64,000 bases of DNA from Shinisaurus crocodilurus (taxonomy: Eukaryota; Chordata; Lepidosauria; Squamata; Shinisauridae). Made by a program: the position numbers and the translations under genes. The stretch is from positions 180,441,085-180,505,084 of the forward strand of contig CM037880.1 in NCBI GenBank assembly GCA_021292165.1, read 5' to 3'. This document shows positions 43,252 through 55,800 of this stretch, one piece after another. The notes under the pieces were generated by a model. It made no database searches and was not told the origin of the DNA. It saw only the letters and a program-made list of their open reading frames with translations. Positions within the stretch are counted from its first letter, which is position 1, and each line of letters opens with the position of its first letter.

Positions 43252-46200
43252 TACAATAGCATTATTTAACATCAAATAAGCAAATAGCATCAGCAAAGCA
43301 ATATTAACTTGCATAAATGTATTTAAAATTTCTCTGAATATATCTACCTTTGCATAAACTGCTCACACTAGAAATACAAACATCAATGCAGGTGAACAAA
43401 GTGATGTTCAGAGTCAACTCAGTCTTGAAAATAAATCACAACCTGAAAACACTGTAAGCTTTCTCCTGAAGAACCATAGTTTATATATTGCTTAGTTTTA
43501 CCCTCGTATAATCTTTTCATATACACACACTCATACACATCTCAGATGTAACTTCATGAGGAACTGTACAAATAAAACCCACAAATGACAAAAAGGAAAA
43601 AAAAAAGAGTCAATGTTTAAAGAAATGTGTCCATCATCTCTATTCAACGACTGAAAGCTAAGTGATGATGCACTTATTCCAAAATTGTACACAATTCACT
43701 ATACAAATATAATACATCAGACAGCTATGTAGGAATATACAAGACTTAAAAACAGATCTAAGGCATTATGCTAGATTTTAGCATTTTGAGGTTCTTGCAC
43801 ATAGCTTTACCTGTAGTAAGAAACTGAAAAGATTTTGTTTTAGTCTACAAAGAAACACCAGGGAGAAAATTCTAATTAAAAACCAAAGCCACTACAGTAA
43901 TTTTCTTTTGTGCAGAGAATGCTTTTGCTCTTAGGCAGCAATACTACCATACAAATACTAGAAAACTTTAAATTCACACCAACAATTAATGGCTTAAGTT
44001 GCATTTCAAAACTGATTGTGTATCTTTGGGTTTTGCAAGTAGAGCTGAACCACCCTTTTCATTGTGTTAAGCCCATATGAACTCCATTTTTTAAACACAG
44101 ATTAAAAATGCATTGTATAAATGACAAAAACATTGTATTCAGTTAATACAGACCAATAGAAAGACAGGTGGGGGGCAATATTTTAAAACTTTGAGTAACT
44201 AGTTAAATGTTGAAAAAGATCCATTATTTAATGTTATCACCTTACCTGAACTTGTTGAATGGAGCTTTGTCCTGTGAAGTTATATATCATGTGTACTTTT
44301 CTGACTTATTATGTCTCAAGTCTTTCACATTTAATATCAGGGAACAATTATTTGTGTTCCAACTTAAACCCCAATTACTGTCTCTAGCAATTCTATTGTG
44401 CACTGAATAAGAAATACTGATTATATATATAAAAAAATGATTTGGCATCATTAACTTTGCCTCTAGCATGATTAACATACTAAGAAATGCTTAAACTTGC
44501 TTGCCTTTATCTCATTTATTTAGATGAAAGTAAAAATTCAATGAACCAAATATGTTTGTGATATAGATGCAATCACTCTGTTTTAAACTCAACTGAAGTA
44601 TCAGCAAATGATACAGATATACTCTGGAGTCCTATTTAAAATTACTTATTTGCCTACTGATCTGTTAAAACAGGTTTGACAATTATAATTACAATTATTT
44701 CAAAGGTAAACAAATTTATCATCCAATGCAGAGGGTTTTAATTCTTCTATATTTAGGTTAATTCTTACATAATTTTAATTAAAAAGAAAACACATTTTCT
44801 CAATGTTATGGAGCTCAGGGCTGACATCTATTTTTGATTTCCACCAGATGGCTCAGTTGTTTGAATACTACTTTTGAGTTTAACTTACAAAGTGGTGACT
44901 GCTGAGAATTGCTGTTTCTCCCTGTGTAACAGGAGAGCCACTCAACAGGAAAGAAATGGTTTGAAATGCGTTCTATATATTCCTTAACATATTCTTTTCA
45001 GCACTATGAAAGCCAGACTCTTCGTATATTTTAACAATCACAAGCAAACAAGATTTCAAGGTTACAAACCTTCCACTCCCAAAGACATGAATGGTGATTG
45101 AGATAATATAAAATGCATTGCATTTTAAATAACATCCAAAATTTGAGTTCAGGTACGAAAGTGTGAGGATTGTGGAGAAGAGAGAAACAGGAGGTCGAAA
45201 ACAATCAGTTTCCTGATATTTCAAGTCCTCAGAAACTGATGCCAGCTTATACTAAAAGATTACTCAAACCATAGCAGGCAAGAGTAAAACCACCTTAAGC
45301 AGTGGCCTGCTGAACAACAGTTTCTCTTAAGATTATTAAGAAAGAATATAAACATACAAAAAAGTCAAGAACTGGCTCCTACAGTGGCTGCATATAATAT
45401 AAGGTTAGATAAATGACTTATGAGCAGAATTGCAAGGTTTAGAAAATGAAGAGTCTCAAGCCTACAAATTAGGTCTAATCAAGGCATTGTGATCCTTTAC
45501 AAAACACTTTCCCCCCTCAGGAGACACATACACAGCTATGAAGATATCTAATTTAATACTGAAGTACCTCATTTGGAAATCAACTCCACAACATGTATAC
45601 CTCACAAAATTATACAATTAAAACACTAAAGTCTTCAACTTAAATTATTGCTTGTTTACATAGAAACTTGTTGTTGTTTTTTAATGTACCTTACAAAATG
45701 TCCTTGTAGTCCACACTGCTTCAAAATAATTAGAACACATGATGGCTAACTCTGTAGTGATATCTGCCATAGCTTAAGTCATTGTTTTCCCCAGTTGTGG
45801 AGATGGGAAAATGAAAATATATTGTTTAAATCAGATGCCTTTAGCTCTGATATTATGCCTCAATCCTGCCACTTCCATCACCAATAGATGCACCCTTATT
45901 TAGTCATTATTCAGCAATTAGTTACCTGCAAGCTGCAACCTAGAGCTCAGGTAACAGATCTAGGGATATAATGGGGGTTTACTCATTTCTCTATCCTATC
46001 AGAAAAGAAACAGAGAAAGGGCAAGTGAAGGCAGGAGAAAAGGAATGCAAAGTTTAGTCAAATGCTGAAATCAATTAAAATGGGAACTAAAATTGTGTGT
46101 TTGACTCAAGATTTTTTCTAAAGTGATGAAAAAGCTTGATCAACAGCCCTCTCACAGCATACTTTAGCCTGTTTACAAATGTAAACCTATTAAAAATGAC

Positions 46201-46815
46201 TGCATTTGTTTTCTAACACAGTACACCTAGCCACTAGATATCTTTTCCCCAAACCAATTAGTAAGATGTTTATTCTCCACATTTTTTCATCCACCACTCT
46301 GGCAGTCATCATCCAGCCTACTTTCTACCTCCCAAAGTGAAGGTCATAATATAAAACCATTGATTTCCAGATGGAATGGAATCCTTTGACTGTGTAGCTA
46401 AGGAAAACAAAGATATCAGAATCTAAAACTAAAAACAGAACAGAATGAGAGCATGGTTGGTTTTCCTTAAATACATACATTTAAATACATTCAATCTGGC
46501 ACGGTTTATGAAAACTGGCTATCAACATTTACTTTGCAGGAGAGATCTAAGTTGCACTAAGGTGAATGCAGTGAACAGACTGAGCAACTGTCTGTATGCC
46601 AGCTTCAGACTGTCAAAGAGGAGGCTGCTTTTACACCAACAATGGTTTTGATTCCACTCAGAGTGGCGTTGTTCTGCAGCACTAAACTCTACTTTCTCCA
46701 GCAGAACTGACTGGCAGGACAGTTCAGGCAAAACCAAACATATGCAGCTCTTCAAACTGGTAAGTAGTTTGGGCTGGGGAGCCCAGTCAGTTGAAGATAC
46801 GAGCAATCTTCAGGG

Positions 46816-46827
46816 TCAGCAATATTT
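46816..46827 (-). CDS. NCOA2: NCOA2 last coding exon piece (KYC-stop)
   Basis: Acceptor gttttacag, then AAA TAT TGC TGA. Only four codons are coding and the rest of the exon is 3'UTR. The same tripeptide ends human NCOA2. Confidence 0.9.
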   Translation of the reverse strand, partial: KYC

Positions 46828-49800
46828 CTGTAAAACCAAAAAACCAAAGAGGAATTAATAGTAATATTTCATTGAGTATGCATGTACATGTATTTTGATC
46901 TTCTGTAAACTTCAGATTAGCACAAAAATGAGAACTTTCAGGTACAGAAAATAACAATGACAAAAAAAGAGAATCAAACACAAACTGTGATCTAGCTTGC
47001 TAAAGAAATTGTATTTTGCACTGAGTAACCTATCCTGTAGAGGCCATGTGAATAGACCATATATAGACCATATATATATATATATATATATATATATTAC
47101 CAGTCTACTTTTTATAATCTTGTCTTAGCTATTTAAGTAATTTTAAGATTTTAAAAATGTCTAGTGAAATTTTTATTGTTTTTATTGTTTGTATTTTTAT
47201 ATTGTATTTTATTGTAAAATTTTATAATTGTTGCTTTGGATATTGGGCGGTATAGAAATGAAATGAAAGAATGGATGATGATGATGATGATGATAATAAT
47301 AATAATAATGATGATGATGATGTAATAATATATGCTTTGAGGCACTTCTGTCCTTAAGCATATTGCTGAGCTGATATTAAATTCACAATTCTGAGCATAT
47401 ACAGGTGGCAAACAAGATACTTCTTCAATAATGGATGGAAGGAGGAATTCCTCAGGAAAGTCTTCTTAGAAGTCCATCTAGGAAAAGTTACATTACTTGT
47501 GACCAGAGAAAACTCTATCCATTCCTGTTTTTAAAAGTTTCAAGGTTGGAATGTTAATGGTTTCTTACCCGTGATGCATCTCCCTCCTGCTTTATCATAT
47601 CCATTCCAGGTAGCTGGTTTGGAAAAAGATTGCCTCCTCTCATGGCAGGATCATTAACCTAAGGTAGGGAAAAAACTAATTTGTAAGTCCACCAGAGAAA
47701 TAGGAGATGGCTTTTAACAAACCACAGCACAGCATGCATGTATGTACACACACCTTTCATGTAATAAAGAAAGCAGAAAAATAAGAGAGCAGTCTGCATA
47801 AGAAGGTGCATTTTATACAAGGTGTCATGCATGTGCTCAAGCCCACATCTTTTTGTATAAAAATTTTGCTGACTTGCGCTATTTTAAGTTTGTAATTCTG
47901 AAAGGGGGTATTCTCCAGAGAAAATGTTAAAACTGATAACTCCAGCTGAAAAAGATGTATTAGACTAACTATTGGTTACAAGTAGAAGATGACATCCAAA
48001 GTTGCACCAGTGTAGCCTGACAATTTTAAAAAATGATTTCTTTGAACCAGAGAATACTTTTGCCTTTACTTTTTAGTGGTGTGTGTGTGGCTGTCTAAGG
48101 TTTCTGATAGGACTCATAGGCAGAATCCTTCTGCTTGCATGATGGGAATTTCTCCTCTTCTCTGCCCCTGAAGTTCCCCCACTTCCCAAAAACCTGCTCT
48201 GGAGCATCTCCCAACCCTCCAGAGCAGATTTTGAGGGTGCACTGGGTGGGCAAGGGAGAGAATCTGTCAATGGAACAATTTAATTAGATTTCACCCTTAA
48301 AAGTACAAAACTGTATTTACTTAGTCTTCACTTGAATCTAAGTTTAAAAAAAAGTCTAACACTTAGACTTTTTAACAGGTACAGTTAAGTTATATACATA
48401 TTTCCTGCCAGAAAAACCAGTTCCACATAGCAGTTCCTGTTTGCTGCTGTGCCTTACTATCCGCCTGTACTACTTAGATGGCTACCAAGTAAATGTGAGC
48501 AGTCACAGAGTTGATAGTTCAGCAAAGCCAGTGCGATAAGTACTTGAGGGCTAGATGTAAACTGCACATCTATAGACAGAACAAGGTCTAGCTGCCCTAA
48601 CTGGAAGCCCTTGCTTTTCCAAAACAACCCAATAAGATTAATATAGTATGAACAAAATACTTTACTAACAATGTTAAAAGCAGTTCCTTTTCTGAAGTAC
48701 TCCAGGCCGAGAGTTCTCACCTGCTCAGGACCCATGGAGGACAACCCTGATGTAGGCACAGAGGTTGCTGAGGTCATGCTGATCTGCCCTGTCATCTGAT
48801 TCATGTTGTTCATACCGCTTGTGTTGGTCACCATGGATACATTGATGTTCATGTTGTTATTGTACATGCTGGTGTTTGCTTGCTGCCCAAAGTGTGGTGG
48901 AGATTGTTGTGAAAACATGCTACAGGATGAAGTACACATCAGCATGTCAGATTCAAAAGGAGCAGGTTACAAGCCACACAGGCTTCATATACTCCTGAAC
49001 ACATAAAGGATCAACTGACGAGTCCATCAGTGTGTGTAGGGATCACTTCCAATAATTGAAGTCTGATATGAGTGTGCAAAGTGCATATCCCTTTTTCTGC
49101 TTTTATAATTAACGGGATTAGGTGTGCAAATATTTTTGCCCCAACAATTCACCAAAATTAGATATTTGCTACATAAATCTACTCTAGCATCTACAAGAGA
49201 GTGATGATTCACTGTTTTTCCTGATTATCTTTCATTATCAAGATGAATCGGCAGCTAAAATATTCTGACCAGACCTTAGGGCCATCTGCACACAATTGTC
49301 AATTTAGCAGGTTCATCTGAGAGAAATCAGTGCCATGACACAGAAGTGTGTGTGTTTGTATAGTTGTCCACAAGTAGACAGATGTTCTGAAAGCACAACC
49401 CTATAAGATCAAGGAGTCTAGGGGCAATTCTCTTCATAATGGACAAGATCCTAGAAAACTAAAGGAAAAAGAGCCTTGGACTATTCCAGGCTAGGATTTA
49501 CAAACAAATTAAAATTATATCAAATTTAGGCTACAACCCTGTACACACTTAGCTGGGAGCAAGTCCCACTGAACTTAATAAAGGACATACTTCTGAGTAG
49601 ACATGTATAGAATTGCACTATAAGAGTTCAGTCACTATCTTTATTTTTAGCACATGGCTCATAAACACACATTGCATATATTTTACTATGGATCTTCTTA
49701 ACAAAACACAGAATCCTTGACAGTAAAAAGGAGAGTACAGTGGAAAAATCCCACCATAAAATCCTGTAATGTTCCTGTAGGTAATTTTAAAAGCACGATT

Positions 49801-52800
49801 TAGGCCGTCTAGACGTTTTACCTCTCCTCGCGAGGAGAGGCTGAGGCACCGCCTGGATTCCTTGGAATCCAGCAGAATGTCACTCCTCCCCTCCCCGCCC
49901 TCAAGAACGCCCCCCCCCCATGGGGGAACCAAACAGTCTTCCATGTTTGATTCCCTGCCGGCGTGGAAAGAACTGCACCTGCAATCAATGTGACCTTGGA
50001 ATGGATTTCCCAGGTTGCAGCGCCTTCTAGCCCCAATCCTATGTGTGTGTGTCCCCCAGACAAGGTCAGAGGGACATAGGATTGCACCCTAAATAGATAT
50101 AATCACAATTTATTCTACTGAAAAATAGCTTCTTTTCTATAGTTGTATCTGGCTCCCTACAATCACAGAAGCATGACAGGAATGTCTCACCTAGTAAGGG
50201 AATTTCCCTGTTTTTTAAAAAAGGTGTGTAAACCACTTATCAAGCTATGGCTGGTAATGCACGGGAGAAAAAATATATATAGCTGCACAAGAGAAGGTAC
50301 AATTCATATGAAATGCTGCCTCATGTTAAAGGGAGATGTAGTTTACACCTAAGGGTTCCTTTAATTTCTACCCTCTTTTCCCCCCTGTGGTGCTTTGAAC
50401 AAAGATTTCAGTGTCAGGCTGCCAAGCTGCTGTGTTATGTGGATGGCAAAGTTCAAACACTGAATCTATTCTTTAACTAACAGTCACAGGAAAAGAACAG
50501 TCATAGGATGATTGCTGAATAAGCATATGGGTGAGTTATGTGACAATGGCCAAAACTGACATGCTGCAAATCACAGCCAGGTTGCAATGCATTCTGAGTC
50601 CTGATAACTTACTTGTTTCCACCCATATTCCCTTGCGCCCATCCATTCATCTCTGTAGAGGACTGGTAGGCAGGATTGGCCTGAGACTGCTGTATCATGG
50701 GACTCTGGGTATGAGCCATTCTTGGGGACATCAGAGGACTTTGGGGAGTGGTAGCTCCAGTGAAGCCTGGATCGGGCTGCTGATTTATTCCTAGAATACA
50801 GAACAGGTGCTTCAGTCATGATGTGCATGCATGGCAATTCAGACAGCACAGGGTAGGAGCCTGAAATGACCTTAGCTATACCGGTAAATATACTAGTGCA
50901 GCCTACCCCATGCTGGTGCTCTCCAGATGTTTTGGACTACCACTTCCAGCATTCCTGACCATTGACCATGCTGGCTGGGGCTGATGGGAGTTGGTTCAAA
51001 ACATCTGGAGCATACCAGGCTGGAGAAGGCCACAATATTGGAATCTATTTGAAGATACCTTACCGGGCAAGGATAAAACAAGGCAAAATTTTCATTTCTT
51101 CTCTACTGCTGCTTTCTTGACATATATACTGCAGGGCACGTCACTGTTATACCCTGCCCCCCTCCCCCCCCACAGTCAATAGCGTTAATTGATATCTGTT
51201 GGAGACTCTTATGGGACTGTATCCAGGGAGACTGTTGCAAAAAGAAACCCCACTTTTTTTTTAGGGGCCTGAGGCCTGCACTATATGCCACCATGGGTAG
51301 AACCCAATGGCCAAGTAATTTCTGAACAGACTCATTGTTTAAAGATGTGAAAATTACAATATGAGTTTACATACTTAGTGATTACTACCTTAATAAATAA
51401 TATGAAGAACAAAAACAAAGGGATTTCTAAATTTAGCAGGCTGGCACCAAAATAAGCTTACAAAAATGAGTATGTTTGATCATATCAGAGGGACCCATGC
51501 ATTATTTAAATTCAGGGCTGTCAGCTGATTGAAACAAGGCCAGAAGCTTAATTAAATACACTGGGGAAAAATGTTGATTGAAGCCTTCAATATCATGGTC
51601 TTCTTTGAGGTTACTGAAGAAAGGGGATGAACTTCACAGCCTTACCTAATTTTGATCTCTACTTAGGACTCCTTACGGAAACTATGAACAAGTTCACACA
51701 ACGTGACAACCTACCCTGTGAATAAGTTACAGAGTGTGGGTTGTTCGTGGAATAATCCACGGTGCGCCCGACAGATGATAAGGCTCATTGTGAGTTGTTC
51801 TCCCCCAACTTCTCCCTCTGTCCTGCAGCCAGTGTCCCTCATGGCACAACCTGTCTTGTCTCCCTGATTGTAATCCCTTTTTGTCCACTGCTGCTCCAAT
51901 CACAACCCTTTTCGTTCTCCACCTTCCCTCCCCCACCCAGAGATTCCAAAAAGTGCAATTGGGGTCGTATTCTTTTTTGGACCCCAAACTGTGCACAAAT
52001 GTCTTAATTTGGGGGGGGGTCGGTCTTTTGGAGCTGCACAAGTGCACTATTTTGCCTTTCCAATATATGCAGTCTTGCCTTGTCTAAACTTGTCAATTAC
52101 AACTGTCAAATGGTAACAGAATAATAAGGTGAGACTGCATATAGGCAAAATTGTGAATAGTTGACAGCTGTCAAGTGCCTAGCTGTCAATTGGAATGCAC
52201 AGGCAAACAGGGGGGAAACTGTGAAAGAGCGTGCACCAAAATGGGGTGGGCGTAGATCTCCCCCCCAGCAAGGTAATCCTCTGCATTTTAAGTATTGAAC
52301 TGACACTTCTCAGTGCCTTCCATCTTTGGAACACTTCCCAAGTCTCCAGCTAGTCCAGAAAGGGGAGATCTTCAGGCCACTCCCTTTTTGTAGCTCCTTT
52401 TCAGGGCACTTACTGCAGTTCCCTACCAGCTGTCCAAAAACCCCAGACAAGGCGGCTGGATGGGACAGAGTGATTGGGACCACATTGGTGGGGGAAGCAC
52501 CCCATTCACTCCATCTCATTCTGCTACCTCTGTGTTTTTTGGTTCCCCCCGGCCAAGTGTCTGGAAAATTTGTGCATTTTTTCTGAGAATATATGCAGAT
52601 TGCCAGTCTGTTTCCGGGCCCGATTCAAAGTGCTGGTGCGAACATTTAAAGCCCTAAACAGCTTGGGGCCAAGGTATCTGAAGGATCGTCTCCTCCCATA
52701 TGTACCTGCCCGGACACTAAGATCTGCATCAGCGGTCCTTTCTCCGAGAGCCCCTGCCAAAGGAAGTGAGGCAGGTGGCTACCAGGAGGAGGGCCTTTTC

Positions 52801-55800
52801 TGCTGTGGCACCCCGGTTATGGAATGAGCTCCCCAAAGAGGTTCGCCTGGCGCCTACTTTATATTCTTTCCGGCGCCAGGTGAAGACCTTTCTGTTCTCC
52901 CAGGCATTTTAATCATTTTAATCTTGTAATTGTTTTTAACTCCGCTATTGTAACTGCTGCTGCTAGCTCTGCTGTTTGTTTTTAATCTGTGGTTTTTAAA
53001 TTTTATATTGTATTTTATGATTTTAACTGTTGTAAACAGCCCAGAGAGCTTCAGCTATTGGGCGGTATAAAAATGTATTAAATAATAAATAAATAAATAA
53101 ATGGAAGGATTATTTGTCCCTTGAGACCACTACTTTCTCTCTGACAAGTGGCAGCACTCCAGGGTTTCAGAAGGTCTTTCCTGTCACTTGCTACCTGATC
53201 CTTTAAAAACCCCCAACAACCTAGAGATGTCAGGGAATGGACCTGGGACCTTCAGCAGCAAGGCGTGCGTCCTGCCACTGAGCTACGGCCCCTCACTTCG
53301 GAGTGAGAAATTCCAAAACAGATCAGTACTTACCACAGGTAACTGATTAAAATATTATAAATTTTAATTAATTTAAAAAAAATTATGAAGACATTTACGT
53401 ACATTTCTTGCACTGAAAAAAAGTGGTGAACCAGCAACAGTCACTCCAAAGTGCTGCTTGGGCATAAGTGGAGGGGCTGGCGGTGGCATGGGCGAGATCA
53501 CGAACAGTGGCAAGGGGCTCTTGCTGCTGTTGCTGAGTGGCTCGCTAACCACTTCCTGCAACCCACAATGGGATCTGTCTGACGGGTCCAATAACCCCTA
53601 GAGCAAGTCATGGGTTGTCAGAGTGGATTGTTGCCCCCCAAAATAAGCCACCCTGCAGCAAGTGGTCCAGGTTTGGACCGACACAACAACCACCGTGGCT
53701 AGTTACCCATGATCGGTTGTTGTGCGAACCCAGTCTATATGTTAGGTAATTATTCCAATAAACTTACTCCTGACAAGTACAAATAGCCAACCACCCCAAA
53801 TTCCCACCATTCCCAGTTAGCTGAACTCATTTAGGAGCCATGCAAGGAGTTGTAAGAGAGAAGCTGTGATCCAGAAGTGGAGAATGTTAGGAAGCAAAGA
53901 CTGATGAAAAGTGTTGATATAAGCCCAATACCATAGTTAGGAGGAAATGGAAATTGCTGGGGGTTTGCCTGGGGAATCCGTGGGTTGCTCATGGTTGCTG
54001 GTATGCCACCAGAGGCCACCATACTTGGTGTCATATTCATACTTTGTCCTCGCATCATCAGAGTTCGCTGTTGCACTTGCTGTTGCATCTGTCTATGCCT
54101 TAGGTGCTGGCTCAATATCTCCCTCTGCCTCTGGGCTAGCATCTGTGAATTGATCGGCCCCTACAGGGAAAACAAAAACTGTATCAACACATACATCCAG
54201 CAAGACATTTTCAGGGGCCTAGTTTGCTAAACAAGAAACTTGTAACTTGACAATCAGGTAGAGAGCTTTGTTTCTGGCACTGAATATGGGAAGCTGCCTT
54301 ATACCAGGTCAGATTATTTGTCCCTTGAGACCACTACTTTCTCTCTGACAAGTGGCAGCACTCCAGGGTTTCAGAAGGTCTTTCCTGTCACTTGCTACCT
54401 GATCCTTTAAAAACAAACAAACAACCTAGAGATGTCAGGGAATGAACCTGGGACCTTCAGCAGCAAGGCGTGCGTCCTGCCACTGAGCTACGGCCCCTCA
54501 CTTCGGAGTGAGAAATTCCAAAACAGATCAGTACATTACCACAGGTAACTGACATGAATGACTACTAGAATATGGTCATTTCCCCAAGTGATGCCTAAAT
54601 TAGATTTTGCACTTCTGCAAACTGAACAAAAGAAGCTAGACTGATTTGAATAAATGTTCACATTAAAAATAGCTCTCGCGTTTTCCCCACTCACATACCA
54701 CCTTTCAGAAAAAAAGCATACACTCCCCATAGAGGTCCTGAAACAGTAAACATGATCAATTTGCATCTCGTATCTCACAGACGCAGAAACCTATTGGTTA
54801 AAAAGTCAGATGTGTCTATTTGTGTGAGTGTCTCCAGCTGCTATGTTGTTCTTACCTGCTGACACAGACTGCCAACTCTCTGAAATATCAGCAAGTTCCC
54901 TTGGAACTGATGCAAGGAATCTTGCTGATACATCCTGAAGATCCTAGAGTAGAGTAGGAGCTTTTAGTGCATGCCCTTTGGTCTGTTCTCATGTGGTCTA
55001 CTTAGGCAACTTGGGGAAAGAAAAAGCACTCCCTCTCTCTCAAAAAGCTACATGTAAGCATGGGCCATTCATAGCAAACTACACCTTCTGGTATATCATG
55101 AAGAAGCCTTCTAATTTCCTGCTCCACAGATAGCTACAATATTCTTGAAGGGGGCTGTGAAGAAAGAAGTGGAATTACTAGCTTCACATAAAACTAGAAT
55201 CTTGCAGTTGCAGAGATGATGACACCTAAAGTTAGTATCATTTAATTAAAATCTTAGAATACTATGTCTGTAGAATAGAAAACTTTCAGTACCTGTTCCC
55301 TCACCTGTGTAGGTACTCCAGGTCTCAGAGACAGATTCATATTAGAAACATTGCTGATTTGATTTATTAGTGGCTGGCGATTCTAGGACAAGAAAAAATA
55401 TGTTAAGAAATCCAAAAGGAATTAATCATAAAAATGTAAGAAAGAATTCTGCCTCAATCACAAGCATTGCTTCAGTTGTAAGGCCAAACTATGGTTTGGT
55501 GTTACATGAACATGTCTTAGGCTCCCTATGCCTTCCCCGATTTCCTCTTTAACAATGGACTATATAGTTAACAACTTTGGATGTAATAGCAATCTGTGCA
55601 CTGCCACCAAACAGAAACTGTGGAAGGGAATCGAAATGTGAAAGGGGAAGATGGAGTGCTCAAGCCTTAACTTGTTCATGTAATGTCAAACCATAGTTTG
55701 ATGTTATGTCTGAATCAAGTCAGTATCACACACATGTACAAAATGCAAGTCTTTACTGTAGCCCATGGATTGGATCCCGACTTAGTCATACTTAGAGTAG

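Larger units (their letters stand above)
43205..46815 (-). other. NCOA2: NCOA2 3'UTR
   Basis: An AT-rich, repeat-poor 3.6-kb stretch follows the TGA stop at 46818-46816 and ends near two minus-strand AATAAA signals. Human NCOA2 also has a 3'UTR of several kb (as recalled), and the absence of transposon insertions over 3.6 kb contrasts with the flanking DNA. The true ends need transcript data. Confidence 0.7.

Noticed and set aside
46445..46806. small ORFs near the NCOA2 stop
   Set aside because: They lie in the 3'UTR and lack any domain, splice support or conservation that could be judged here.
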